Assembly (NCBI GenBank): GCA_027457005.1
Contig: DAIDTV010000033.1
Location: forward strand, 1 to 10,829
Direction of reading: 5' to 3'
Source of the DNA: Chloroflexota bacterium
Lineage (GTDB): Bacteria; Chloroflexota; Limnocylindria; Limnocylindrales; CSP1-4
DNA: 10,829 nucleotides
The notes beneath the pieces were generated by a model. It was not told the origin of the DNA. It made no database searches and saw only the letters and a list, made by a program, of their open reading frames with translations. The position numbers and the translations under genes are program-made. Shown piece after piece: positions 1 to 6,271 of this stretch. Each line of letters starts with the position of its first letter. Positions within the stretch are counted from its first letter, which is position 1.

Positions 1-1
1 G

Positions 2-1280
2 CCGTACAGCAGCCAGGGGCCCACCCTGGATGGCCGCGTCAAGCCGGATCTCGTGGCCGCGGACTGCGCGGACACGCGGATGACCGCGACGTTCTGCGGC
101 ACCAGCGAGGCCACGCCGTTCGTGACCGGCGCCGCCGCGGACGTCCTGTCCGCTCACCCCGGCTGGACCACGGCCCAGCTGGTGCAGTACCTCGCGCAGC
201 ATGCGACGGCGATCGGCTCGCCGGTCCCGAACTCGACCGCCGGGTACGGGCGCCTCACCCTCGGAGCACCCCCCAACGTGCCGGCGTCGCTCCGTTTCGC
301 CGGGCAGCCGATCGGCGGGCTGGCGGGTGCCCCACTGGTGCCGCAGCCGTCGGTCGAGATCGTCGACGAGCTCGGCCAGCGCGTCGTCGCGGGCCCCGGT
401 GACGCTCGGCGCCGCGACGCTGGCTCCCGGCGGCGCGGCCGGGAGCCCCGGCGCCGCCCTCGCGCCGGATGCCTTCACCTGCACCGGGGGCACCACCGTC
501 GCGGCGGTGGCGGGCCTCGCGCTGTTCACGGGGTGCGCGATCCGGGACGCGACGCCGAATGTCGTCCTGACGGCGACCGCAGCCGCGCCGCCGGCGCCGG
601 GCTCGTCCGCGCCGCCGCCCGCGACCTCCTCCGCGTTCGACGTGGATCCGGCGACCATGCCCGCGCCGACGCTCACGGTGTCCCCCGCGGCTCCGACGAT
701 CACGTGGGGCTCCGCCGTGTCGCTGGCGGTCCGGCTGGCCGTGCCGCCGGGCGGTCCGCCAGTGCAGTCCCGCCAGGTCCAGCTGCAGGCATCGGCGGAC
801 GCGATCAACTGGCGCGGCATCGCGACGCTGTCCACCGACAGCTCCGGCGAGGCGTCGTTCGAGTACCGGCCCGCGACGAACCTGTGGTATCGCGCGATCG
901 CACCGGCGTCCGTCGATCTCGGTCCGGCGATCTCCACGGCTGCCCGGGTGGTGGTCCGGCAGATCGCGTTTCTGCGCCCGGCGTACGGCACCGCGACCAG
1001 GACGATTGCCCAGGGCTCGACGGTGACGTTCACCACGACGATCCGGCCGGTGCGCCCCGAGCTGCCCGCCCCGGTGGCCACCTACCGGCTCTACCGGCTG
1101 GTCTCCGGCCGATGGGCGCTGGCCGGGCAGCAACGCGTGGCCGCGGATGTAACGGGCGTCGCCTCCTTCACGTGGCGGTTCGTGACCACGGGTACGTGGT
1201 ACGTGGCCGCCGCGGCGGTGCCCACGCCGCTCAACGCCAACAGCGTCTGGAGCCCGCCCGATCGCGTCCTGGTGCGCTGA
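2..1280 (+). CDS. S8 (subtilisin-like) serine peptidase, C-terminal part, apparent frameshift
   Basis: This is the 3' part of a secreted subtilase; the open frame runs in from the left window edge, so the Asp and His of the catalytic triad are not visible. The first residues read YSSQGPTLDGRVKPDLVA, the strand before the active site in S8 proteases. The nucleophile motif GTSEATP follows, with the Ser codon at 104-106, and then VTGAAADVL. After the catalytic domain comes an invasin/Big-like repeat (ASLRFAGQPIGG, VEIVDELGQRVV), then two Ig-like beta modules with Trp/Tyr-rich strands (NLWYRA, GTWYVAA) that probably form a surface or substrate-binding stalk. Coding switches from frame 2 to frame 3 near 391-400. 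Removing one C from the CCCC at 394-397 gives a continuous QRVVAGPVTLGAATLAPGG. The original frame stays open to 1459 but turns into Arg/Gly-rich sequence typical of an off-frame read. The product is probably exported; the signal peptide would be off-window. Family confidence is high. Whether the shift is genuine or a sequencing error is open. Confidence 0.85.
386..400 (+). other. Probable frameshift site in the S8 peptidase
   Basis: Frame 2 makes sense as protein up to about VVAG, and frame 3 from about PVTLG. The junction includes GGGCCCC at 391-397. One surplus C in the C run would explain the switch and gives a continuous Big-like domain once removed. Runs of G and C in GC-rich DNA are typical places for assembly indels, but a real inactivating mutation in the stalk is equally possible. 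I see no obvious slippery-site and stem-loop arrangement. Confidence 0.65.
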
Positions 1281-1301
1281 TCAGTCCTGGTGCGCTGGTC
1301 A
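1266..1301. repeat. 18-bp imperfect tandem duplication holding the stops of two convergent genes
   Basis: Two adjacent 18-bp units (1266-1283 and 1284-1301) differ at one base: GTCCTGGTGCGCTGATCA and GTCCTGGTGCGCTGGTCA. The first contains the TGA of the protease (1278-1280). The second ends in TCA (1299-1301), the TGA stop of the reverse-strand CpaE-like gene. The TCA at 1281-1283 is the equivalent position in the first copy. A local duplication therefore separates, and probably reshaped, the two convergent 3' ends. Confidence 0.85.
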
Positions 1302-2504
1302 GTCGTGGCCCCGCCGCAGGAGCCCGAAGCGGCGCCGGGGTGCGGCCTCGGGCTCCTCGCCCGGCTCCGCCGCACCCGCCACGATCGCCGCGAGACGTGA
1401 CAGCCGCTCGGCCGGTTCCGAGCGGGGTGCCGCCCGAACGACCGGCACGCCCTCGTTGACCGCCCTGGCGAAGAGCAGCTCGTGGTGGGGCAACTCCAGC
1501 GCGACGGTGGTGCCGAGTGAATCCTCGATGTCGGAGCGCTTGAGCGGCTCGTGGGCGAAGAGGTGGTTCACCACGTGGAGCGTCCGGTCCGTCAGGCGCT
1601 GCTCGCCCAGCACCTGCTCGACCGACACCAGTGCCCGCAGGGCCGGGATCTCGGGGAGCGTGACCAGCACGATGCGGTCCGCGGCCCCGAGGAGCGCAAG
1701 CGCGCGTCCCCCCAGCGTCGCGCCCGCGTCGACGACCACGAACAGGTACGCGGCCCGGACGGCCTCGAGGGCCGCCACCAGGTCGGCGCCGGTGAGCCGG
1801 TCCGCGTCCCGCGGATCGTCGGGAAGGCAGAACACGTCCAGCGTGTCGGCATAGTGCTCGGCCGCCGCGCGGACGCCGGCCTCGTCCGGGTCGGCGAGCA
1901 CGTCGCCGAGCTGGTGCCGGGGCTTCAGGTCGAGGTGGGTGGGCACCTGGCCGAGCGGCAGGGCGAGGTCGATCAGCGCGACCTGCCCCGGCTGGCGCTC
2001 GGCGAGGCCGAGGGCGACGTTCACCGCGATGGTCGTGGTCCCGACCCCGCCCTTCGCGCCGAAGAACGCGATCGCCTGGTGCTGCCGCGTCGTGACCGCG
2101 GGCTGCGAGGGCGCCGGCGCGAGCCCGCCGGAGCGCTGGTACCGGAGGGTCAGCGCGTCGACCCTGGCCTCGAGCTCGCGGGCGTCGAAGGGGCGGACGA
2201 TCACGTCGTCGGCTCCCGCCTCCAGCAGGCGCACCCGCTCGTCCACGTCCCTGGTCTGGGCGAAGCACAGGACCGGCAGGGGAGCGGCAGACGGCCGGGC
2301 GCGCACCTCCTGGACGAGCGCCGCGGCATCGGTGCCGTCGCCGGGGAGGTCGACGAGCAGCACGCCGTGCCCGGCCGCCCCGTCGAGCAGCGCGTCCCGG
2401 TCGGGAGCGATCTCGACCGTGTGGCCGGCCTGCCGAAGGATCTCCGCGATCCGGTCGGCCTCGGCCGGATCGGCCTCCAGCAGCAGGATCGAACTGGCCG
2501 GCAC
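1299..2504 (-). CDS. CpaE-like protein: receiver-like domain plus MinD/ParA-type ATPase
   Basis: The 401-residue product matches the CpaE/TadZ layout. Residues about 4-120 resemble a response-regulator receiver: acidic residues E10 and D12, a candidate phospho-acceptor D52 in VLLVDLP, and a hinge at RPFD. The usual Thr/Ser is A82 and the usual Lys is R104, so phosphorylation is doubtful. A Pro/Ala linker leads to a SIMIBI ATPase with a deviant Walker A FFGAKGGVGTTT (K151 signature lysine), a switch I-like IDLALPLG, and a Walker B strand VVVDAG around D259. The C-terminus is charged (Glu/Pro/Arg). Family members position Tad/Flp pilus assembly machinery at the membrane or pole. No tad pilus genes are visible here, so the role is inferred from the domains. 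Translation starts at GTG 2504-2502 behind a strong GGAGGAG (2510-2516, 4-nt spacer). The gene diverges from rpsF and converges on the protease. A general chromosome- or pole-positioning ATPase is the main alternative. Confidence 0.85.
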   Translation of the reverse strand: MPASSILLLEADPAEADRIAEILRQAGHTVEIAPDRDALLDGAAGHGVLLVDLPGDGTDAAALVQEVRARPSAAPLPVLCFAQTRDVDERVRLLEAGADDVIVRPFDARELEARVDALTLRYQRSGGLAPAPSQPAVTTRQHQAIAFFGAKGGVGTTTIAVNVALGLAERQPGQVALIDLALPLGQVPTHLDLKPRHQLGDVLADPDEAGVRAAAEHYADTLDVFCLPDDPRDADRLTGADLVAALEAVRAAYLFVVVDAGATLGGRALALLGAADRIVLVTLPEIPALRALVSVEQVLGEQRLTDRTLHVVNHLFAHEPLKRSDIEDSLGTTVALELPHHELLFARAVNEGVPVVRAAPRSEPAERLSRLAAIVAGAAEPGEEPEAAPRRRFGLLRRGHD

Positions 2505-2542
2505 GGGTCTCCTCCGGTTCCCCTAGGTTAAAGGACGGCGTC

Positions 2543-2551
2543 AGTCTAGCA
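2543..2551 (-). promoter_or_regulatory. Extended -10 promoter for the CpaE-like gene
   Basis: On the reverse strand this reads TGCTAGACT, an extended -10 (TGN plus TANNNT). The expected start of transcription is near 2536, giving a leader of about 30 nt that contains the GGAGGAG ribosome site. I see no good -35. It lies back to back with the forward TGCTATACT at 2562-2570, so the two polymerase footprints would overlap. Inferred from sequence only. Confidence 0.45.
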
Positions 2552-2561
2552 GTGGCCCGGG

Positions 2562-2570
2562 TGCTATACT
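2562..2570 (+). promoter_or_regulatory. Extended -10 promoter for rpsF-ssb-rpsR
   Basis: TGCTATACT is a near-consensus extended -10 in otherwise GC-rich DNA. The start of transcription would fall near 2577, giving a leader of about 87 nt before the rpsF ATG. No convincing -35 is visible, which extended -10 promoters tolerate. It is the only good forward candidate upstream of the ribosomal-protein cluster. Confidence 0.6.
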
Positions 2571-2617
2571 CCGCCGGTCCTTTCGGCTCCGCCGCAGGAT
2601 CGTGCCCGCATGGCAAA

Positions 2618-2659
2618 CCGATCCCGATCGGGGCATCTCCCACAGGAAGGAGAATCCTG
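2618..2659 (+). promoter_or_regulatory. rpsF leader hairpins; Shine-Dalgarno in a stem-loop
   Basis: Two short hairpins lie in the leader. The first is CCGAT-CCCG-ATCGG (2618-2631). The second is CAGGA-AGGAGAA-TCCTG (2643-2659), whose loop carries the AGGAG ribosome site and whose stem includes part of AAGGAG, about 11 nt before the rpsF ATG. rpsF leaders in many bacteria bind the S6:S18 dimer for autoregulation. Whether this leader is such an element is inference; I did not establish the conserved motif. Confidence 0.35.
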
Positions 2660-2663
2660 GCGC

Positions 2664-3065
2664 ATGCGCCGTTACGAACTCATGCTCGTCATCCGGCCGG
2701 ACCTGGCCGAGGAACGCGTTCAGGCCACGCTTGACCGCATCACCCGCTCGATCAGCGCGGCCGAGGGCCAGCTGGTGAAGGTGAGCCCGTGGGGCCGCCG
2801 CCGGCTCGCGTATCCCATCGGCCCCCATCGCGAGGGCTCCTACTACATCGCGCTGTTCGATGCTCCATCGGCCGCGATCGAGGAGCTGGAGCGGGGGCTC
2901 CGCATCACCGAGGAACTGCTGCGGTACCTCGTGACGCGCGTGGAGCGTCCCGCCGCCCGCCGGATCGACGTGGAGGTCGCGCCCCCCGAGGAGGAAGAGG
3001 AGGAACCGGGCGGCGAGTACATCGACGAATCGGAGAGCGAGGCCGCCCCGGCCGCCATCGACTAG
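2664..3065 (+). CDS. rpsF: 30S ribosomal protein S6
   Basis: The 133-residue protein binds the central domain of 16S rRNA as a dimer with S18 in the small-subunit platform. The N-terminus MRRYELMLVIRPDL is the typical S6 first strand, followed by the WGRRRLAYPI strand, the GSYYIALFDA strand and a final helix/strand ending in LVTRVE. The body is about 100 residues. The C-terminal tail is extended and strongly acidic (EEEEEE, then ESESEA), a common S6 trait. I chose ATG 2664 because it begins exactly at the conserved strand and lies behind AAGGAG (2647-2652). An in-frame ATG at 2610 would add 18 non-conserved residues and sit inside the leader. It is the first gene of the cluster, with ssb 29 nt downstream. 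Confidence 0.96.
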   Translation: MRRYELMLVIRPDLAEERVQATLDRITRSISAAEGQLVKVSPWGRRRLAYPIGPHREGSYYIALFDAPSAAIEELERGLRITEELLRYLVTRVERPAARRIDVEVAPPEEEEEEPGGEYIDESESEAAPAAID

Positions 3066-3094
3066 CAGCGCCGCTCCGCGAGCGGGAGGGTGCC

Positions 3095-3541
3095 ATGTCG
3101 CTCAACAAGTGCATGATCATCGGCAACCTCGGGCGCGACCCCGAGATGCGCTACACGCCCAGCGGGCAGGCCGTGACCCAGTTCACGGTCGCGGTGAACC
3201 GCAACTACAAGGGGGCGAACGGCGAGTGGCAGGAGGAAACCGAGTGGTTCCGCGTGGTGGCCTGGGGGCCGCTCGCGGAGCGCACCGCGGGCTACCTGCG
3301 CAAGGGCCGCAAGGTCTACGTGGAGGGCCGGCTCCAGACCCGGCAATGGGAGGATCGCGAGGGGCAGAAGCGGTACACGACCGAGCTGGTCGCCCAGACC
3401 GTGACGCCGCTCGACGCGCGACCGCGCGAGGACATGGAGGGCGCCGAGCCGGGAGCGTCCCGTCCCGCGCGCGGCGAGCCCGCCCCGGCCGGCGAGGGCG
3501 GCGACGAGACCTACGCCGACCTCGACGACCTGCCGTTCTGA
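3095..3541 (+). CDS. ssb: Single-stranded DNA-binding protein
   Basis: The 148-residue SSB coats ssDNA during replication, repair and recombination. The OB fold (about 1-105) opens with SLNKCMIIGNLGRDPEMRYT and contains the conserved TEWFRVVAWG strand, the LRKGRKVYVEGRL segment and TTELVAQTV. A Gly/Pro/Glu-rich disordered linker follows, ending in the acidic tip DLDDLPF, which recruits partner enzymes; Leu replaces the usual Ile of DDIPF, a conservative change. The ribosome site GGGAGGG (3084-3090) lies 4 nt before the ATG. The position between rpsF and rpsR is the classic bacterial order and supports co-transcription. Confidence 0.97.
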   Translation: MSLNKCMIIGNLGRDPEMRYTPSGQAVTQFTVAVNRNYKGANGEWQEETEWFRVVAWGPLAERTAGYLRKGRKVYVEGRLQTRQWEDREGQKRYTTELVAQTVTPLDARPREDMEGAEPGASRPARGEPAPAGEGGDETYADLDDLPF

Positions 3542-3614
3542 TGCCGCCGCGTGGGGCAGCCGAGCCGGCGCAGCAGACGACCGAACCTGACATCGAACGA
3601 GAGGATTGCGAACC

Positions 3615-3881
3615 GTGCCGCCTGTAAGGTCCAAGAAGCGAGACGACTACTACCGCGACCGGCGGCGCCGGAAGGTCTGCGCGTTCTGCGCGGACAAGGC
3701 GTCGCAGATCGACTACAAGGAAGTCAACCGCCTGCGCCGCTACCTGTCGGAGCGGGCCAAGATCGAGCCGCGCCGGAAGACCGGGACCTGCGCCGAGCAC
3801 CAGCGGCAGCTGTCGGTGGCGCTCAAGCGCGCGCGCCACGTGGCGCTGCTGCCCTACGCCCCGCAGCACCTGCGTCCCTGA
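3615..3881 (+). CDS. rpsR: 30S ribosomal protein S18, zinc-ligand (C+) type
   Basis: The 88-residue protein pairs with S6 on the 30S platform. It has a basic N-terminal tail (RSKKRDD, RDRRRRK), the core IDYKEVNRLRRYLSE, KIEPRRKTGT, and the C-terminal helix LKRARHVALLPY. Four potential metal ligands are present: C22 and C25 (CAFC), and C59 and H62 (CAEH). This is the pattern of zinc-binding S18, which is replaced by non-ligand residues in E. coli. GTG 3615 is preferred because GAGGA (3601-3605) lies 9 nt upstream. A TTG at 3606 is in frame but touches the ribosome site. rplI, which often follows, is absent, and a transporter comes next. Confidence 0.95.
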   Translation: MPPVRSKKRDDYYRDRRRRKVCAFCADKASQIDYKEVNRLRRYLSERAKIEPRRKTGTCAEHQRQLSVALKRARHVALLPYAPQHLRP

Positions 3882-3918
3882 CGCGCTGATGCCGGGGACC
3901 GCCGCGCCAGGGGTGAGC

Positions 3919-3947
3919 GGCGCGCCCCGCGGCGCCGGCGCGCCGGC
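3919..3947. repeat. GC-only palindromes abutting the permease start
   Basis: A perfect 14-bp palindrome, GCCGGCGCGCCGGC (3934-3947), ends on the base before the TSUP ATG, and an 8-bp GGCGCGCC core occurs twice (3919-3926, 3937-3944). No T-run follows, so it is not a canonical intrinsic terminator. It leaves no visible Shine-Dalgarno for the permease. It could act as an RNA hairpin or a protein site, or be chance in GC-rich DNA. Confidence 0.45.
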
Positions 3948-4799
3948 ATGGCCCTGACCCTGTTCCTGGCGGGTGGCGGGCTGCTCGCCGGGACGTTCGG
4001 CGCCCTTCTCGGCCTCGGAGGCGGCATCCTGATCGTGCCGCTGCTGACCCTGGGCTTCGGGTTGCCGTTCCGCGAGGCGGTGGCGATCAGCCTGGTGGCG
4101 GTGATCACGACGTCCTCGGCGAGCGCCGCCGTGTACCTCGAACGGCGGCTGGCCAACCTCCGCCTGGGGCTCACGCTGGAGCTGTTCACGGCGACCGGGG
4201 CGCTGATCGGCGGGCTCGTGGCGTTCCTGCTCTCCGACCGCCTGCTGGCCGGGCTCTTCGCGGCGATGCTGGGGTACACGGCGTGGAGCATGGTGCGGCG
4301 CGCGGGAGCACGCCAGCCGGCACCGGCGGCGGCCGCCCCGGGCGTCGGCACGACCCCTGGTGGGGCAGCGCCCGGGTATCTCGCGTCGCTCGGCGGCGCG
4401 GACTATGCCGTCCGGCGCCTGCCGGCCGGAATCGCGCTCGCGTTCGTCGCGGGTGTCCTCTCGGCGCTGCTCGGGGTCGGCGGCGGGGTGGTCAAGGTGC
4501 CGGCGATGAACCTCGTGATGGGGGTGCCGCTGCGGGTCGCGACCGCGACCAGCAACCTCATGATCGGCGTGACGGCGTCGGCCTCCGCGATCCTCTACCT
4601 GCTCCGCGGCCAGGTCGACCCCTACGTGGCCGGCCCGGTGGTGGTGGGAGTGTTCGCGGGCGCCGTGGTGACCTCGCGCATCGCGCACCGCGTTCCCACC
4701 GGGGTCGTGCGTGTCCTGTTCGTGGTCGTGCTGTGTTACACGGCGGTGGAGATGGGCGCCCGTGCCCTGGCGTTGCCGGTGGGTGGTCTGGGTGCCTGA
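3948..4799 (+). CDS. TSUP (TauE/SafE) family membrane permease
   Basis: The 283-residue polytopic protein is built as an inverted repeat, as in the TSUP family, which moves sulfite, sulfonates or other organic anions. Each half opens with the diagnostic glycine motif: GALLGLGGGILIVPLL (glycines G22-G26) and SALLGVGGGVVKVPAM (G176-G180). Helices flank each motif (SLVAVITTSSASAAVYL; ATATSNLMIGVTASASAILYL). A cytoplasmic Ala/Pro/Gly-rich linker (about 121-145) joins the halves. Seven to eight membrane spans are plausible. The actual substrate cannot be read from sequence. The stop overlaps the DUF1634-like gene by 8 nt, indicating translational coupling. No clear ribosome site precedes the ATG, and no better in-frame start exists upstream. 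Co-transcription with rpsR (66-nt gap) is possible. Confidence 0.9.
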   Translation: MALTLFLAGGGLLAGTFGALLGLGGGILIVPLLTLGFGLPFREAVAISLVAVITTSSASAAVYLERRLANLRLGLTLELFTATGALIGGLVAFLLSDRLLAGLFAAMLGYTAWSMVRRAGARQPAPAAAAPGVGTTPGGAAPGYLASLGGADYAVRRLPAGIALAFVAGVLSALLGVGGGVVKVPAMNLVMGVPLRVATATSNLMIGVTASASAILYLLRGQVDPYVAGPVVVGVFAGAVVTSRIAHRVPTGVVRVLFVVVLCYTAVEMGARALALPVGGLGA

Positions 4800-5151
4800 A
4801 TCCGGATCCGGCACTCCGCGCCGGGTGGCGCGGCTGCTGGCGGTGGGCACGGCGGCCAGCGTGGCGCTGGTGGCGGCCGGCACCGTGGCCATGCTGCTGG
4901 CCGGGCACGTGCCGGTGACCCAGCCCGGACCGGCATTCCGGCCCTCGGACCTGGCCGCCGACGTGCTTGCCGGACGCGCCGCCGGGTTCCTGTGGGTGGG
5001 CCTCGGCATCGCGGTCGCGCTGCCGTCGGCGCGGGTGGCCCTCGCCGGCGTCGGCTACCTGCGCGAGGGCGATCGTCGCCAGGCGGCCGTCGCCCGCGGC
5101 GTCTTCGCAGTCCTGGCTGTGTCGACTGCGGTCGCCCTCGTGACCAGGTAG
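4792..5151 (+). CDS. DUF1634-like small membrane protein
   Basis: The 119-residue protein has a short polar N-terminus (PESGSGTPRRVAR) and three predicted membrane spans: about 16-38 (LLAVGTAASVALVAAGTV), about 60-80 (AAGFLWVGLGIAVALPSARVA) and about 102-117. A basic loop, YLREGDRRQAAVARG, lies before the last span. Length, three-helix layout and position directly after a TSUP permease match the DUF1634 family, which I recall as a frequent neighbour of TauE/SafE permeases. The function is unknown, and an accessory subunit of the permease is an inference. GTG 4792 overlaps the permease stop (TGA 4797-4799). The open frame extends upstream to 4711 only as Trp/Arg-rich off-frame sequence. The exchanger starts 9 nt downstream. 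Confidence 0.8.
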   Translation: MPESGSGTPRRVARLLAVGTAASVALVAAGTVAMLLAGHVPVTQPGPAFRPSDLAADVLAGRAAGFLWVGLGIAVALPSARVALAGVGYLREGDRRQAAVARGVFAVLAVSTAVALVTR

Positions 5152-5160
5152 GCCCCGCGC

Positions 5161-6219
5161 ATGGAAGCGATCCTGCTCATCGCCTCGCTGGGCCTGATCC
5201 TGCTCGGCGCGGAGCTGTTCACCAACGGCGTGGAGTGGATGGGCCACCGGCTCGATCTCGCCGAGGGCGCGGTGGGCAGCGTCCTTGCCGCGGTCGGGAC
5301 GGCAATGCCCGAAACGATGATCCCGTTCGTGGCCATCGTGATGGGCGCGCGCAGCGGGCACCCGCACGAGGCGGGAATCGGGATCGGCGCGATCCTCGGG
5401 GCGCCGTTCATGCTCGCCACCCTGGCCATGCTGGTGACCGGGATCGCGGTCCTCATCCGCGCTCGCGGCCGACAGGGTGACGACCGGGTGCAGGTGGAGG
5501 CGCTGGTCATCGCCCGGGACGTGCGGCATTTCGCGGTGGCCTACACGCTCGCAATCGGGGCCGCGCTGCTCCCCGCGCCGCTCGCTGCCGGCAAGGTGCT
5601 CGTAGCGGTCGTCCTGCTCGGCCTGTACGTGATGTACGTGCGGGCGCACCTGGGGGCCGAGCGGGACGACGATGCCGGTGACGACCTCCGGCCGCTGCGG
5701 TTCCGCCGGCTGGATCCGATGCGCCGCGAGCGCACGCCCCGGCTGCGGCTGATCGGCCTGCAGGTCGTGGTGGCGCTGGGCGCGATCGTTGGCGGCGCGG
5801 TGATCTTCGTCGATGCGGTGGGTCAGCTCGCGGCCGGAGCCGGCGTCGACCCCACCATCATGACGCTCGTGATCGCTCCGATCGCGACGGAGCTCCCCGA
5901 GAAGTTCAACAGCGTGATCTGGATCCGGCAGGGCAAGGACACCCTGTCCATGGGCAATATCACCGGCGCGATGGTCTTCCAGAGCTGCATCCCCACGGTC
6001 CTCGCCCTGCTTCTCGCCGCCGACGCCTGGACCGTCACGCCGGCCTCGCTGCTCGCCTTCGCCTCGGCGGCCATAGCGTTCGCCTCGACCGCCGCGATCT
6101 TCCTGCCGATGCTCCGGCGGAACCGGCTGACCGGGCGCGGCCTGCTGGCAGGGGGCGCGTTCTACGCGGTCTACCTGGGGGTCGTGGTCCTCTCGGTGGC
6201 GGGCGTTCTCCGAGCGTGA
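5161..6219 (+). CDS. CaCA-type sodium/calcium (cation) exchanger family protein
   Basis: The 352-residue integral membrane protein has the two-repeat architecture of the Ca2+/cation antiporters. Repeat 1 holds GTAMPET (46-52, E51) after EWMGHRLDL; repeat 2 holds ATELPEK (242-248, E247). Each is followed by a second half-motif: GIGAILGAPFML (74-85) and SMGNITGAMVFQ (263-274). The central Glu of each alpha repeat is kept. The Ser and Asn/Asp ligands of the usual GSNxxN/D element are replaced by GAPFML and GAMVFQ. A cytoplasmic Asp/Arg-rich loop (about 165-195) separates the halves. About ten membrane spans are plausible. These substitutions make Na+/Ca2+ specificity uncertain, so another monovalent or divalent cation is possible. 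The ATG follows the DUF1634-like gene by 9 nt, with a weak AGGTAGG upstream. Confidence 0.85.
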   Translation: MEAILLIASLGLILLGAELFTNGVEWMGHRLDLAEGAVGSVLAAVGTAMPETMIPFVAIVMGARSGHPHEAGIGIGAILGAPFMLATLAMLVTGIAVLIRARGRQGDDRVQVEALVIARDVRHFAVAYTLAIGAALLPAPLAAGKVLVAVVLLGLYVMYVRAHLGAERDDDAGDDLRPLRFRRLDPMRRERTPRLRLIGLQVVVALGAIVGGAVIFVDAVGQLAAGAGVDPTIMTLVIAPIATELPEKFNSVIWIRQGKDTLSMGNITGAMVFQSCIPTVLALLLAADAWTVTPASLLAFASAAIAFASTAAIFLPMLRRNRLTGRGLLAGGAFYAVYLGVVVLSVAGVLRA

Positions 6220-6259
6220 CGGCGCCGGCGGGCCGGGGTTCGGGGCCCCGGTCGCGGGG

Positions 6260-6265
6260 TATACT
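6260..6265 (+). promoter_or_regulatory. -10 box placed for a leaderless ilvE transcript
   Basis: TATACT ends at 6265 and the ATG begins at 6272, leaving six bases. Normal polymerase spacing puts the transcription start on or next to the A of the ATG. No Shine-Dalgarno is present in the bases before the ATG. The flanking sequence (GGTATACTCGCCG) resembles the rpsF -10 region (GCTATACTCCGCCG). No clear -35 is seen. Confidence 0.6.
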
Positions 6266-6271
6266 CGCCGC

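Noticed and set aside
53..1459. Full-length GTG-started protein in frame 2 at the left edge
   Set aside because: The conserved subtilase sequence continues upstream of the GTG to the window edge, and coding moves to frame 3 near 397.
2610..2663. ATG 2610 as the rpsF start
   Set aside because: It would add 18 non-conserved residues, and the leader hairpins and AAGGAG favour ATG 2664.
2789..3094. Upstream extension of ssb in the same frame
   Set aside because: It overlaps rpsF as Arg/Gly-rich shadow sequence; ATG 3095 has GGGAGGG and starts at the conserved SSB N-terminus.
3882..3947. Intrinsic terminator after rpsR
   Set aside because: Strong GC palindromes exist but no T-run follows on either strand.
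3183..5009. Long reverse-strand open frame of 608 codons opposite ssb, rpsR and the permease
   Set aside because: It is His/Arg/Gly/Ala-rich with no recognisable motif and lies antisense to three well-supported genes; long shadow frames are expected at this GC content.
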